A stretch of 64,000 nt of DNA from Marispirochaeta aestuarii (GCF_002087085.1 NZ_MWQY01000003.1:211388-275387), one strand, 5' to 3'. Shown: positions 1-8,419, counted from the stretch's first letter. Numbers and translations: made by a program. Notes: generated by a model not told the origin, from the sequence alone.

Positions 1-414
1 ACCCAGAGAGTCTCCGCTCTGTACTGTATCGCCGGTTTTAACCGAAGGGGTAAACTCCCATTTGCGCTCCCGGGAAAGGGCGTCGAGATAGACTCCCCTC
101 TGCAGGAAGAAGCCGCACTGCTCGGCGAGCTTCGGCAGCGGGTTCTGAAGACCATCGTAAATCTGCCCCAGAAGCCCTGGTCCGAGTTCCACCGCCAGAA
201 GCTCCCCGGTAAACTCAACCTTGTCTCCGATTCCGATGCCCCGGGTTATTTCAAAAACCTGCAGCTCAACGTTGTTCGCATTTACCCGGATAACCTCAGC
301 CTTGAGGCGCTGGTCACCGACAAGAATGTATCCTACTTCATTCATGGAGACCGTGCCATCGACAGCTACGGTGACCATATTTCCGTTTATACCTACAACC
401 GTTCCATTCGTCAT
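1..414 (-). CDS. atpA: V-type ATP synthase subunit A, N-terminal part (runs off the window)
   Basis: This is the catalytic subunit of the V/A-type rotary ATPase, which couples ATP to H+ or Na+ movement across the inner membrane. Read leftwards from the ATG at 412-414, it gives 138 codons without a stop to base 1. The start (MTNGTVVGINGNMVTVAVDG), the stretch around FEITRGIGIGDKVEF and the segment LLGQIYDGLQNPLP are typical of the beta-barrel domain before the nucleotide-binding domain. The Walker A motif lies outside the window. The gene follows the DUF2764 gene after 24 bp and subunit E before it, which is the usual spirochaetal order. The identification is firm; only about a quarter of the protein is present. 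Confidence 0.95.
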   Translation of the reverse strand, partial: MTNGTVVGINGNMVTVAVDGTVSMNEVGYILVGDQRLKAEVIRVNANNVELQVFEITRGIGIGDKVEFTGELLAVELGPGLLGQIYDGLQNPLPKLAEQCGFFLQRGVYLDALSRERKWEFTPSVKTGDTVQSGDSLG

Positions 415-438
415 TGTGCTCTACTCCGATCTCCCGCT

Positions 439-972
439 TCAGATACCGATTTCGGCATCCTCCAGAGGCTTGGTGATATTCTGATAAGATTCGGTATACC
501 GGGCGGTACCCCGCTCTTCTGTAAGCTTGTTTTTCCGTTCCAGCAGCATGAGTTTCAGCAGATGGATAACCAGGCGCTCGAGATCAAAAAAGTGTCCAGC
601 CTCGAGTCCATCGAGGAATTCCCAGGTGAAGCGCATGACCTCGGTCTCGGCTTCCAGGGGGTTCTCCATGGCGACACACTGCCGCGCTTTTTCTCCGATC
701 CGGGCATCAGAAGCCTGGGCGTACTGGTTCGGGTCCCTGCCCATCCCCTGGGCCCGGTACCGGGCAAGTTCCCGGTCGAACTCGCTGCTGAATACCCTGG
801 TCCTGGCTACAAAGGGATGAGAAGAAGCCTCACCTCTGAATACAGAGTCAAGAACCTGAAAGTCCTTTTCCGGAAGCATGCTCCTGACGAAGGCCAGAAA
901 GCCCTGGACATCTGTTTCCGTTGTGCCGGAAAATGAGAGAAAAGGTAAGGTCGCGACTATGTAATAATACAC
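439..972 (-). CDS. DUF2764 family protein of the V-ATPase operon
   Basis: The protein has 177 residues and starts MYYYIVATLPFLSF, the typical opening of DUF2764 proteins. These sit between the E and A subunit genes of V-type ATPases in spirochaetes and Bacteroidetes-like bacteria. It is soluble and mostly helical, with no signal peptide or membrane segment. Its position, 11 bp after the subunit E stop and 24 bp before subunit A, shows co-transcription. It probably serves as a peripheral-stalk or assembly partner, but that role is inferred from gene order only. No catalytic motif is visible. Confidence 0.85.
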   Translation of the reverse strand: MYYYIVATLPFLSFSGTTETDVQGFLAFVRSMLPEKDFQVLDSVFRGEASSHPFVARTRVFSSEFDRELARYRAQGMGRDPNQYAQASDARIGEKARQCVAMENPLEAETEVMRFTWEFLDGLEAGHFFDLERLVIHLLKLMLLERKNKLTEERGTARYTESYQNITKPLEDAEIGI

Positions 973-983
973 GTCAGTCCCCT

Positions 984-1595
984 TTACGATTCTTTCGCCG
1001 CTGCCTCGACGATTTCAGCGAGCTGGGGATTGACAAGACGGGAGAGCATCTCCGCGATCTCCGTTGCGGAAAAATCGTAATAGCTGCCGCCCTCTTTCGT
1101 ACCGATCCGGAAACCTGCCTTTATGGAGGGGAAGGGTTTGATTTCCACACCTTCGCCGAACCTGGAAGCAAGCTGACCGGTGAGCTTTTTGCCGAGTTCC
1201 CGGGCATCCTTTTCGGATAGAAGAAGGGAGAGATCTCCTTCGGAGCCGTCCCACTTTTCCAGGGCCGCGAGAATGATCTTCTCAAGGCCTTCCCCGCTCA
1301 GGGCCTCCGCGGTTTTCTGATTCAGGATTGATTCACCTATGCTCTGAATAGACTGCCGTACCTTCAGAATGAGATCCCGGGCGGCCTGTTCGAGGGCAGC
1401 ACGTCCGGAGGCCTCCATTCTGGCGGCCTCTTCTTTGGCGCGGGACCTGATCTGGCCGGCTTCCTGCTCAGCCTCTTTCAGGATTTCATCCTTACGACGG
1501 CGGGCATCCTGCAGAACCTTTTCGGCCTCCTCTCTGGCAGTGCCAAGGCCTTCGGTTTTTATCTTTTCAATAAGTTCGCTCAGTTGGACATCCAT
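984..1595 (-). CDS. atpE: V-type ATP synthase subunit E
   Basis: This is the peripheral stalk subunit E of the V/A-type ATPase. The N-terminal 90 residues form a long charged helix rich in Glu, Lys, Ala and Arg (EEAEKVLQDARRRKDEIL), followed by a globular C-terminal domain of about 110 residues. This is the standard layout for a stator subunit that pairs with the second stalk protein and binds the A3B3 head. I chose the ATG at 1593-1595 (MDVQLSELIEKIK) because GAGGAAAG lies about 5 bases upstream. A GTG 7 codons earlier at 1616 has no such site. It is the first gene of the ATPase operon visible here. Confidence 0.92.
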   Translation of the reverse strand: MDVQLSELIEKIKTEGLGTAREEAEKVLQDARRRKDEILKEAEQEAGQIRSRAKEEAARMEASGRAALEQAARDLILKVRQSIQSIGESILNQKTAEALSGEGLEKIILAALEKWDGSEGDLSLLLSEKDARELGKKLTGQLASRFGEGVEIKPFPSIKAGFRIGTKEGGSYYDFSATEIAEMLSRLVNPQLAEIVEAAAKES

Positions 1596-1729
1596 GCTTT
1601 CCTCGCTCTTATACACAAGATCGTATTAATTCGGCATTGATATGCCGACATATTAAAGGAGCATTTTTATTTAATCAATACAATTTGTCAAAAATACGCT
1701 ATTTTTTTATCGATATAAACAATCTGTTA

Positions 1730-2092
1730 TCAGACAACCTTGGACCGAATATATTCAGCAACCTTGTCGATCTTTCTCTCCACAAAAATACAGACTGCAT
1801 CGGGATACGCCGAATTGTGGATGGTCTGCCCGCAGCGCTGCTTCAGGCGGGAAATAAAATCGGGAAACGTCTCCCCTTCAATCAGCTCGACCTTATCCAG
1901 CTCATCCACAATTTTTTTTATTCCCGCAAACTCCTGCTTTAACAGGGATATGTTTTCCATATGCACATATTCGGTGATTGCCCGGTCCTGACGGCGTTTT
2001 GCCGTAAGTCCGGCCAGGGTGTTGATATCCTCTTCCAGATCCTCAAGCTCAACCTTCAGGATACGCAGGAACTTTCCTACCCTCTCTTGCAT
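1730..2092 (-). CDS. Hypothetical protein, 120 aa, helical
   Basis: I do not recognise this protein. It is small, soluble and mostly helical, with an acidic coiled-coil-prone N-terminal half (LKVELEDLEEDINTLAG) and a more basic C-terminal half with a single Cys pair region (RCGQTIHNSAYPDAVC). There is no signal peptide or membrane segment. It lies upstream of the V-ATPase operon on the same strand, separated by about 134 bp, so it may have its own transcript. Length, frame integrity and amino-acid composition support a real gene. The region between it and subunit E is AT-rich and may carry the ATPase promoter. Confidence 0.6.
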   Translation of the reverse strand: MQERVGKFLRILKVELEDLEEDINTLAGLTAKRRQDRAITEYVHMENISLLKQEFAGIKKIVDELDKVELIEGETFPDFISRLKQRCGQTIHNSAYPDAVCIFVERKIDKVAEYIRSKVV

Positions 2093-2198
2093 AACCTCAC
2101 CTCATGGACAGATTGGAAACATTGGAAATATCCTTACAAGCCTATTGTAATGGACTCAGCCAAAAATGCAACAAAAGTTTCCCACATTTTCCCGTTTT

Positions 2199-2603
2199 CT
2201 AGAGGGAACCGAGAGAAAAATCCCCGTGAATCTTGTAGACATGACCGTCCCGGCTCACCGTCAGATCCCTGTCGGGAAAAAAACGCGGCAGCCGCTCCTG
2301 TACCAGATCCACTACCTCCTCCTCGATCTCTTCCCGCACATCATCGGGTATCCTGGTCAGGGTCACCATATCGATATCGATTATATAGCCCTTTCCCAGT
2401 TCACTCCCGAAGCCGGCGGTAAAGGAGGTACCCACATTGAAAAGACCGTCGTGCTCCTTGTTGGAGGTTTTTCCCCTCTTTGCCCGGTTGGGATGCAGAG
2501 GATACAGGTGACCGTACTTCTCTTCCAGATAATCGTCGATCTCATCGAACATTTTCTTCATGGTCTCGTCCCACTGCTGCAGTTTCGGGTGTCTCATGCT
2601 CAT
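2199..2603 (-). CDS. Conserved hypothetical protein downstream of rsgA
   Basis: The protein has 134 residues, is soluble and carries no motif I recognise. Residues 1-60 are polar and basic (KQQWDETMKKMFDEIDDYLEEKYG, then HPNRAKRGKTS). Residues 60-134 look like an alpha-beta domain with a glycine-rich strand (FTAGFGSELGKGYIIDIDMV). The start codon overlaps the rsgA stop as TGATG, so translation is coupled to the GTPase. This coupling suggests a role in ribosome biogenesis or a general housekeeping function, but that is inference from position. An alternative start is the Met at codon 3. Confidence 0.7.
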   Translation of the reverse strand: MSMRHPKLQQWDETMKKMFDEIDDYLEEKYGHLYPLHPNRAKRGKTSNKEHDGLFNVGTSFTAGFGSELGKGYIIDIDMVTLTRIPDDVREEIEEEVVDLVQERLPRFFPDRDLTVSRDGHVYKIHGDFSLGSL

Positions 2604-3556
2604 CAGTTCTTCCCCCTTTCCCGTACATATTCGGGTTCGTTGCCCTGGAGCTGTTCGAGTATCCGCAGGTAGCTCTCGTATCTGTCCGGATGTATCCTGC
2701 CCTCTTCCACCGCATCCCTCACGGCACAGCGGGGCTCGTGATCGTGGTAGCAGGGAGAAAAGGCACAGTCCTCCAGAAAAGGCTGAAAATCGGGAAAATA
2801 GTGTCCCAGATCCAGGGGCAGAATGCCGGCAATATCGATTTCGCGGATTCCCGGAGTATCCACCAGGCGTCCGGGAAAATCACCTTTGAGCATCAGAGCA
2901 AAACAGGTGGTGTGGCTCCCCCGATTGTACTTCTTCGTAATCTCCCCCACAGCCAGATCCGCGCCGGGAACGATACGGTTCAGAAGGGTGGATTTTCCCA
3001 CCCCGGATTGTCCCACGAAGGCGACGTCCATGCCCCGGAGGGATTCAACAAGCTCGTCGACCCCTTCTCCGCTGGCGGCTGAACAGAAACGGACATCCCA
3101 GCCGAGGGACCTGTAGATTTCCAGGCGCCCGGTCATGGCTGAATCCATCTTCTGGTCCATCTTGTTAACCAGGATCATTACCGGCATATCACCGATGGCC
3201 GCAGCAACCAGGACCCGGTCGATAAAACGGGGTCTGAAGGGAGGGGACTCCGGCGAGCTTAGACAGACAAGCAGATCCATATTGGCCGCTATGGTCTGCA
3301 TGGTACCCCGCTTCCGGTTCAGCCGGGCAAAGACATTTTTCCGTTCTCTCCGGGAGACAATCATACCACTCCCCTCGTGCCGGGGGTCCTCTTCGAACTC
3401 CACCCAGTCTCCCACGGCTATGGGGTTGTAGCGCCCAAGGTCTTCCTTGAGCTTTTTCCCTTTGATACGACAGCTGATCTCCCGTTCACGGCCGTTTTCT
3501 TCGGAAAACAGGGTATAGATATTGTTGATTCCGGAAGCCACTCGTCCTAGGGGCAT
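2603..3556 (-). CDS. rsgA: Ribosome small-subunit-dependent GTPase A (RsgA/YjeQ)
   Basis: This is a circularly permuted GTPase that helps the late maturation of the 30S ribosomal subunit. The 317 residues show an OB-fold region (about 1-75), then the G4 motif NKMD (131-134), the G1 P-loop GQSGVGKST (182-190) and G3 DTPG (233-236). This order is the permutation that defines the family. The C-terminal zinc knuckle is intact: Cys264, Cys269, His271 and Cys277 in the C-x4-C-x-H-x5-C pattern. The start overlaps the end of murI and the stop overlaps the next gene, so it sits in the middle of a four-gene leftward operon. Confidence 0.95.
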   Translation of the reverse strand: MPLGRVASGINNIYTLFSEENGREREISCRIKGKKLKEDLGRYNPIAVGDWVEFEEDPRHEGSGMIVSRRERKNVFARLNRKRGTMQTIAANMDLLVCLSSPESPPFRPRFIDRVLVAAAIGDMPVMILVNKMDQKMDSAMTGRLEIYRSLGWDVRFCSAASGEGVDELVESLRGMDVAFVGQSGVGKSTLLNRIVPGADLAVGEITKKYNRGSHTTCFALMLKGDFPGRLVDTPGIREIDIAGILPLDLGHYFPDFQPFLEDCAFSPCYHDHEPRCAVRDAVEEGRIHPDRYESYLRILEQLQGNEPEYVRERGKN

Positions 3557-4395
3557 TCCAGTACCCCCCGGTAGCTGGCGCCGTAGAGGGCGGCAAAATC
3601 ATCATACGCAGGACCGGGAACAGGAGAGCTTGTATAAATATCGAATACAGAACCCCGCTGTCCGGGATCCGGAAAATCCTCGAGGCGGCGAAGGACCTGT
3701 CGTCCCACCCCCTCCACGGAGTCGACAACCCGTATATCCGGACCCAGGAGGGTCTGGAATTCCTTTTGAAGGTGAAGATAATGCGTACACCCCAGAACCA
3801 CAGTGTCCACCCTTTCTTCGCGAAAAAAGTCGCAGGCCGGGCGGACAGCCTCGAGACGGGCCTTTTCATCCGCCCGGGTCAGGTCGTTTTCCACAAAGTC
3901 GACCAGATCCTGTCCGGCAAACCGCAGTACCCTGCAGTCCGCCGCGAAGGTGCTGATCAGGTTCTCCGTATAGGAACTGATCACCGTTTCGGAGGTCGCG
4001 ATAAGACCGATTCGGCGAAGACGGCTCTGCTGTGCCGCGGGTTTTACCGCAGGGACCACCCCCACAAAGGGCTTGGAAAAACGTTCCCGCAATGCCCCCA
4101 GGGCCACCACGGAGGCAGTATTGCAGGCAATAAGAAAGATATCCGGATCGAAGCTCTCATTCAGGCAGCCGATCATACGGGTGACGATCTCGATGATCTC
4201 ATCCTCGCCCTTGCTTCCATAGGGAAAGCCGGCGGTGTCTGCAAGATAGATATAGGCCCCGGCGGGACGGGCACGGAAAATCCAGTGAAGATAGGGCAGC
4301 CCCCCTACCCCGGAATCGAGGACCGCCAGACGCGGACGGGACAGGGATCCCCTTAGCCGATCAGCCGAAGAGCTTGTTGAATTTGTCCCGTGCAT
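3547..4395 (-). CDS. murI: Glutamate racemase
   Basis: This enzyme makes D-glutamate for peptidoglycan by interconverting L- and D-glutamate. The hallmarks are the N-terminal DSGVGGLPYL, the first catalytic cysteine in ACNTASVVAL and the second in LGCTHYLHL, both present. The reading frame stays open far upstream (to 4710), but that extension runs through the overlapping zinc-ribbon gene and is low complexity. I prefer one of the two adjacent ATGs at 4393-4398, where AGGGA precedes. The first 20 residues are Ser-rich and may be a small extension. The gene overlaps its upstream neighbour by about 35 bp and rsgA by 10 bp. Confidence 0.92.
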   Translation of the reverse strand: MHGTNSTSSSADRLRGSLSRPRLAVLDSGVGGLPYLHWIFRARPAGAYIYLADTAGFPYGSKGEDEIIEIVTRMIGCLNESFDPDIFLIACNTASVVALGALRERFSKPFVGVVPAVKPAAQQSRLRRIGLIATSETVISSYTENLISTFAADCRVLRFAGQDLVDFVENDLTRADEKARLEAVRPACDFFREERVDTVVLGCTHYLHLQKEFQTLLGPDIRVVDSVEGVGRQVLRRLEDFPDPGQRGSVFDIYTSSPVPGPAYDDFAALYGASYRGVLECP

Positions 4396-4636
4396 CATCG
4401 TCCCTGGCGGCCCTTCCGGAGGAGGAGATATTCCGGTTGGGGGAAAAGTAGTCGCAATAGTTGGCTGCTTCCTTGTCCCGGACAGGTTCAGTAATGTGTT
4501 CACTGCAGTCATACTGTTTTCCCGGGGCATAAAACTGACAGTTACGGCAGGAACGCAGAGCCTTGCCGCAGTTCGGGCATTCATCGGCCCGGTAAATCTT
4601 CCGGTCCGGCAACGGAGTTCCACATAAAGCGCACAT
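4361..4636 (-). CDS. Small zinc-ribbon protein
   Basis: The protein has 91 residues from the ATG at 4634-4636 (MCALCGTPLPDRKIYRADEC). An in-frame ATG at 4681 would add 15 residues but has no ribosome site. Two CxxC pairs near the N-terminus (CALC and CPNC), followed by SCRNCQFY and a further CSEH and YCDYF, make a double zinc-binding module. This cysteine pattern is seen in small conserved bacterial proteins of unknown function. The C-terminal 30 residues are charged and probably disordered. It is the first gene of the murI-rsgA operon, and its end overlaps murI. Confidence 0.72.
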   Translation of the reverse strand: MCALCGTPLPDRKIYRADECPNCGKALRSCRNCQFYAPGKQYDCSEHITEPVRDKEAANYCDYFSPNRNISSSGRAARDDDARDKFNKLFG

Positions 4637-4745
4637 ACACTGTAGACTACCCCAGGATGCGGGGAATGTGAAGCTGTGCATTCATTAGAGAAGAGATACG
4701 TTTTTTTCATTGCCCCGGCACAGTCCTTGCGGGTATTATGGTTTC

Positions 4746-5507
4746 ATGCAAAAAGCACGGCCGCCGATCCCGCCGGACGAAGCATCTGTAACGACAGTCA
4801 ATCTGGGAAAGAAGTTTCCCCGAAGTCCCCGCTGGGCGGTGAAGAATCTATCCTTCAGCTGTCGTCCCGGTACGATAACCGGACTTATAGGGGAGAACGG
4901 TGCGGGAAAAACAACAAGTCTTCGCATGATATCCACCATGCTCAGCCCAACGGAGGGCAGCGGGACCGTCTGCGGACACAGCCTCAAGGCAGCCCCCACC
5001 AGGGTACGACAAAACCTGGGGGTTCTCTTCGGAGGCACCAGCGGATTGTACGAGCGCCTGAGCGCAGCGGAGAATATACTCTACTTTGCCCGCCTCAACG
5101 GACTCGAGCCCGGGGAAGGAGAAAAGCGGCTGGCCGAGCTCTCCCGTCTCTTTGGAATGGAGAGCTTTCTCCACCGCCGGGCCGGCACCTTTTCCACCGG
5201 AATGCGCCAGAAGTGCCTCATAGCCAGGGCGATCATCCACGACCCGGCGGTCCTGCTTCTGGATGAACCGACCACCGGCCTCGACTTCAGTACGAGACGG
5301 AGTATTTACCGCTTTATTCTGCAGCAGAAGGAGCTGGGCAAAACAATACTATTCTCCAGCCACGACCTGAACTCGGTACAGGAGATATGCGACAGCCTCC
5401 TTGTTCTGCACAAGGGCCGTCTTGCAGCCCAGGGCAGTCCGGAAACCTTGAGCCGGGAAGGTTCTCTGGAACGAGGAATCAGCGAACTGACAGGAAGCAT
5501 ACAATGA
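4746..5507 (+). CDS. ABC transporter ATP-binding protein, NatA-like
   Basis: This is the nucleotide-binding subunit of an ABC-2 type exporter, probably paired with the next gene as in NatAB sodium or drug exporters. The Walker A GENGAGKTTSL, the signature FSTGMRQKCLIARA, the Walker B VLLLDEPTTGLD and the switch histidine in LFSSHDLNS are all intact. The length of about 253 residues is normal. I chose the ATG at 4746 (MQKARPP). The frame stays open to 4710 but that part is not conserved-looking. The stop overlaps the permease start as ATGA. It is transcribed divergently from the zinc-ribbon/murI operon, with about 110 bp between the starts. Confidence 0.92.
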   Translation: MQKARPPIPPDEASVTTVNLGKKFPRSPRWAVKNLSFSCRPGTITGLIGENGAGKTTSLRMISTMLSPTEGSGTVCGHSLKAAPTRVRQNLGVLFGGTSGLYERLSAAENILYFARLNGLEPGEGEKRLAELSRLFGMESFLHRRAGTFSTGMRQKCLIARAIIHDPAVLLLDEPTTGLDFSTRRSIYRFILQQKELGKTILFSSHDLNSVQEICDSLLVLHKGRLAAQGSPETLSREGSLERGISELTGSIQ

Positions 5508-6640
5508 TACCCAGGCGTATACCCGCAGCCCTGATTACAGCCCGTAAGGAACTGAAGGACTTTTTCCGGGACCCCCGTTCCATTATCCTGACCCTGGTTC
5601 TTCCGGTAGTGCTGTTTCCCCTCCTCTTTCGGGTCCTGGAGGAAAGAAGCCCGGAAGCTTCCGGGAGACAGAGGATATTTACCATTGGTCTGTCCGGGGA
5701 GGTCCCCGATTTTCTGAGCAGGACGGATCCCGGCTATTTTGTGGATGATATTGACGAACCTGCAGCGGCGGAGAATGATACAGAACGCCGCAGGCTCCTT
5801 TTCAGCCGTTACGATGCGGTGGTAATTTCCGAAAGCGGCACCGTCTATTACAACAACGCCGATCCGGAATCAGAGGCCGCTGTCAGATATCTGCAGGAGG
5901 CTTCCGGCAGCATGGACGGAAAGAAGAAGCAGCTCCAGGGAGATTCCGCGTTTTCCGCTGCCCCCCTGTACCGCCCCGAGGACGCCGCGGGTAAACTGTT
6001 TCTATCCCTTGTTCTCCCCTTTATGGTCTTCATCTTTGCCTCCACCTGCCCACTGCCTGTTGCGGCGGACATGAGCGCCGGAGAGAAGGAACGCCTGAGC
6101 CTGGAACCCCTGCTCTGTACAGCCGCCCCGCGTTCCGGCATTATCAGCGGAAAACTCCTGGCCGCGGCCCTCGCGGGCTGCATCAGTGTGGGGGCCTATT
6201 TTCTTGGAATCAGTATATCTGTTCTCATCAGTCCCGAGATTCTCGGAGACGAGGCCATGATTTTCAACATTGATCCGTCACAGTACCTATTAATTCTGAC
6301 TCTGATGCTGCTGGCCACTTCCTTTTTCGCCGCCCTGGAACTTACAGCAGGCTTTATGGCCAGATCGGTTCGGGAGGCCCAGCTCCTGGGCATGCCCTTA
6401 CTGTTTGTATCCATGGGAGCTGTCTATATTGCCCAGAGCATCGATCTGCAGCATGTTCCCCTGCTGATACCCCACATTCCCCTGGTCAACCTGGGACTGG
6501 TAATCCGGGAAGCTGCCCTGGACCGGGTAAATCCGTACCACGCGTCTGCCGCCATTTTGTGGAGCCTTTTCTACCTGTTCTGCGCCGCCTTTGCGTCGGT
6601 GCACCGCTTCAAACACGAGTCGGTGATCGGGGGAAGATAA
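5504..6640 (+). CDS. ABC-2 type transporter permease, NatB-like
   Basis: This is the membrane subunit of the exporter encoded with the gene before it. The start is the ATG at 5504, which overlaps the ATPase stop (ATGA). The 378 residues show one N-terminal membrane segment (IILTLVLPVVLFPLLF), a periplasmic domain of about 150 residues, then five hydrophobic segments in the C-terminal half. The motif SAGEKERLSLEPLLCTA after the second membrane span is typical of NatB/YhaP-type permeases (usually GERERGTLE). The substrate cannot be told from sequence. The gene ends 65 bp before a tiny membrane peptide. Confidence 0.88.
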   Translation: MIPRRIPAALITARKELKDFFRDPRSIILTLVLPVVLFPLLFRVLEERSPEASGRQRIFTIGLSGEVPDFLSRTDPGYFVDDIDEPAAAENDTERRRLLFSRYDAVVISESGTVYYNNADPESEAAVRYLQEASGSMDGKKKQLQGDSAFSAAPLYRPEDAAGKLFLSLVLPFMVFIFASTCPLPVAADMSAGEKERLSLEPLLCTAAPRSGIISGKLLAAALAGCISVGAYFLGISISVLISPEILGDEAMIFNIDPSQYLLILTLMLLATSFFAALELTAGFMARSVREAQLLGMPLLFVSMGAVYIAQSIDLQHVPLLIPHIPLVNLGLVIREAALDRVNPYHASAAILWSLFYLFCAAFASVHRFKHESVIGGR

Positions 6641-6704
6641 AAAGCTTGATTTTGACCGTTTATGGCCCTATCATTTACACCATAGAAAGAAAGGAGAGGA
6701 TTGT

Positions 6705-6767
6705 ATGGGAATCGTTACCGCTCTTGTCGTTGTAATCCTTGTTATTGTAATTGTTAAACTCGTGTAA
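6705..6767 (+). CDS. 20-residue hydrophobic membrane peptide
   Basis: The ORF reads MGIVTALVVVILVIVIVKLV. It is a single predicted membrane helix of about 16 residues with a C-terminal Lys, preceded by an excellent ribosome site (AAGGAGAGGA, 5 bases before the ATG). It is too short for normal gene finding. A TTGACC box lies about 50 bp upstream but no good -10 is visible. The ORF lies between the exporter genes and the tRNA-Gly promoter. It may be a small membrane regulator of the exporter or a type I toxin-like peptide. Neither is shown. The strong ribosome site and a full-length hydrophobic core support translation. Confidence 0.5.
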   Translation: MGIVTALVVVILVIVIVKLV

Positions 6768-6820
6768 TCCGTTGTGAGGCATAGACTTTAGACAAAGGGG
6801 AATAAACTGCCGAAACAGGA

Positions 6821-6849
6821 TTGACAAAAAAACGACTTATTACTATATT
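6821..6849 (+). promoter_or_regulatory. Promoter of tRNA-Gly
   Basis: A perfect TTGACA at 6821-6826 is followed by a 17-bp spacer and TATATT at 6844-6849, placing the start of transcription a few bases before the tRNA at 6864. Read-through past the tRNA would also reach the integrase gene of the inserted element. Confidence 0.8.
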
Positions 6850-6863
6850 CTCACCGTAACAAC

Positions 6864-6937
<74 letters not shown>

Positions 6938-7003
6938 AAACAAATGCTTACAGCATCAAGAGTTAGGCTTCTTTCTGATCAAGCATTGAACCCTTCTTTG
7001 GCT

Positions 7004-7029
7004 CGTGTAGCCAATTGCGTAGCCACTAT
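7004..7029 (+). repeat. Putative integrase arm-type site, left
   Basis: This 26-bp stretch recurs at 23265-23290 with one mismatch. Each copy holds two direct GTAGCCA motifs 11 bp apart. It lies 66 bp inside the left att core, in the position expected of an arm-type integrase site. Confidence 0.55.
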
Positions 7030-7049
7030 CGCTCACCAAGGAGCATAGT

Positions 7050-8210
7050 ATGGCACGTTATCGATTACCCTACACCTACTACACCCGCACCCTCAAATCC
7101 GGGAAAAAGGTGTATTACTACCGGACCTACTACGAAAACGGCAACCGGACTCCCGGAATCTCCACCGGAACAAGCACCAAAAAAGACTTTCTTGCTCACA
7201 TGTCGCATCTCATCAAGCAGGATGCCCTGATCCCCGACCGCCGGAAGATCGGCACCTTTGCAGAGTACACCGAGTCCTGGTGGACCTGGGATGCCTGCCC
7301 CTACATTGCCCGGCAGCTCGCCCGGAACGCCAGCGCCATTACCCGGGAGTATGCGAAGTCCCGACGGAGCGAACTTTCATCGCACCTGATTCCAGCCTTC
7401 GGGACCACCCGGCTGGATGCCATTACCCCGGGGATGATCGAAGAGTGGATCCTGTCCATGAAGAAGGCCGGTACCCGGTCGGATGCGACCATCAACCATG
7501 CCCTCAAGAACCTGAAGAAGATCCTGGGAGAGGCCTGTCGCCTGGGGGATATCCCCTCGGATCCGACAGCATCCATCTCGCTGATCCATGAACAGCGAAA
7601 AGTCCGCGGGATACTCACCCTGGAGGAGATGAAAAAGCTTCTAAGTGATGATGCGCTTGGGACAATCTGGGACGGTCATATTGTGCATTACGCAATTAAC
7701 CTGACCGCAGCCGCCACCGGGATGCGCCAAAGCGAGCTGCTCGGGGTAACAAAGGAGAGCTTCCATGGCACCCACATCGATGTTGCGACCGTGTACCGCC
7801 CCTTGAGCAAGGAGAAAAGCACCAAAACCAACCGTCCCCGGATCGTCCCGGTCCCGGGCAGGGTCGCCCAGTATCTCGAGCTGCTCTGTCAGCAAACGAA
7901 TAATTACCTCTTCTCGATCGATACCGGCACCACCCCGCTTGCAGGTAACAGTATTACCCGCTCCTTCTATCGTGCTCTGGAACGGATCGGGATCGAAGCT
8001 GAAGAGCGGAAGACACGCGGGATCGTGTTCCACTCCTGGCGGCACTTCTTCAATACCTACTGTCGGAGCGACAACCTGGCGGATGCAAAGCTTCAGGCTA
8101 TAACGGGTCATACCACGATGAAGATGACGGAAAATTACACCAAGTTCGACATGCAGCACTTCAAGGAAGTAATAGAGCTGCAGGAGCGTCTGATAGGCAA
8201 TTCTCAATAG
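7050..8210 (+). CDS. int: Tyrosine recombinase / phage-type integrase
   Basis: This 386-residue integrase catalyses site-specific integration and excision at the tRNA-Gly core. The N-terminal 60 residues (YRLPYTYYTRTLKSGKKVYY) form an arm-binding domain, about 80-180 a core-binding SAM-like domain, and the C-terminal 190 the catalytic domain. The catalytic residues are visible: Arg in ATGMRQSELLGV, His-x-x-Arg in VFHSWRHFFNT, His in LQAITGHTTMKMT, and the Tyr in TENYTKFD. The start ATG at 7050 has AAGGAG 7 bases before it. The gene begins 112 bp inside the left att site and reads away from it. It has no obvious promoter of its own (see the promoter at 23332). Confidence 0.95.
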   Translation: MARYRLPYTYYTRTLKSGKKVYYYRTYYENGNRTPGISTGTSTKKDFLAHMSHLIKQDALIPDRRKIGTFAEYTESWWTWDACPYIARQLARNASAITREYAKSRRSELSSHLIPAFGTTRLDAITPGMIEEWILSMKKAGTRSDATINHALKNLKKILGEACRLGDIPSDPTASISLIHEQRKVRGILTLEEMKKLLSDDALGTIWDGHIVHYAINLTAAATGMRQSELLGVTKESFHGTHIDVATVYRPLSKEKSTKTNRPRIVPVPGRVAQYLELLCQQTNNYLFSIDTGTTPLAGNSITRSFYRALERIGIEAEERKTRGIVFHSWRHFFNTYCRSDNLADAKLQAITGHTTMKMTENYTKFDMQHFKEVIELQERLIGNSQ

Positions 8211-8319
8211 AGCCTAAGACCATTCGTTCAATACATAGCCATCACTTTAACCTAATGTTTTACAATTCCCTTAAATTCTACACACTCTATACGGTTTCTG
8301 ATAGCAAACAATTCCGTCA

Positions 8320-8385
8320 ACGACACGGTATTTGGAAATTTGTATAATGATCACGTTCAAACAGTCATGAATCATCATGATTGTT
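8320..8385 (+). promoter_or_regulatory. Promoter and inverted-repeat operator before the excisionase-rep genes
   Basis: TATAAT at 8343-8348 is preceded 17 bp upstream by ACGACA (4 of 6 matches to the -35 consensus). Directly downstream lies an inverted repeat, AACAGTCATGA (8360-8370), a 4-base loop and TCATGATTGTT (8375-8385), with one mismatch in 11. Its place between the promoter and the HTH gene suggests autoregulation. Confidence 0.5.
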
Positions 8386-8419
8386 GGTGATTATCGTTAA
8401 AAAGCTGGGAAGGATTATT

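Noticed and set aside
3522..3956. Long plus-strand ORF opposite murI and rsgA
   Set aside because: It lies fully antisense to two well-identified genes, is proline/arginine-rich and has no ribosome site. It is a GC-driven shadow frame.
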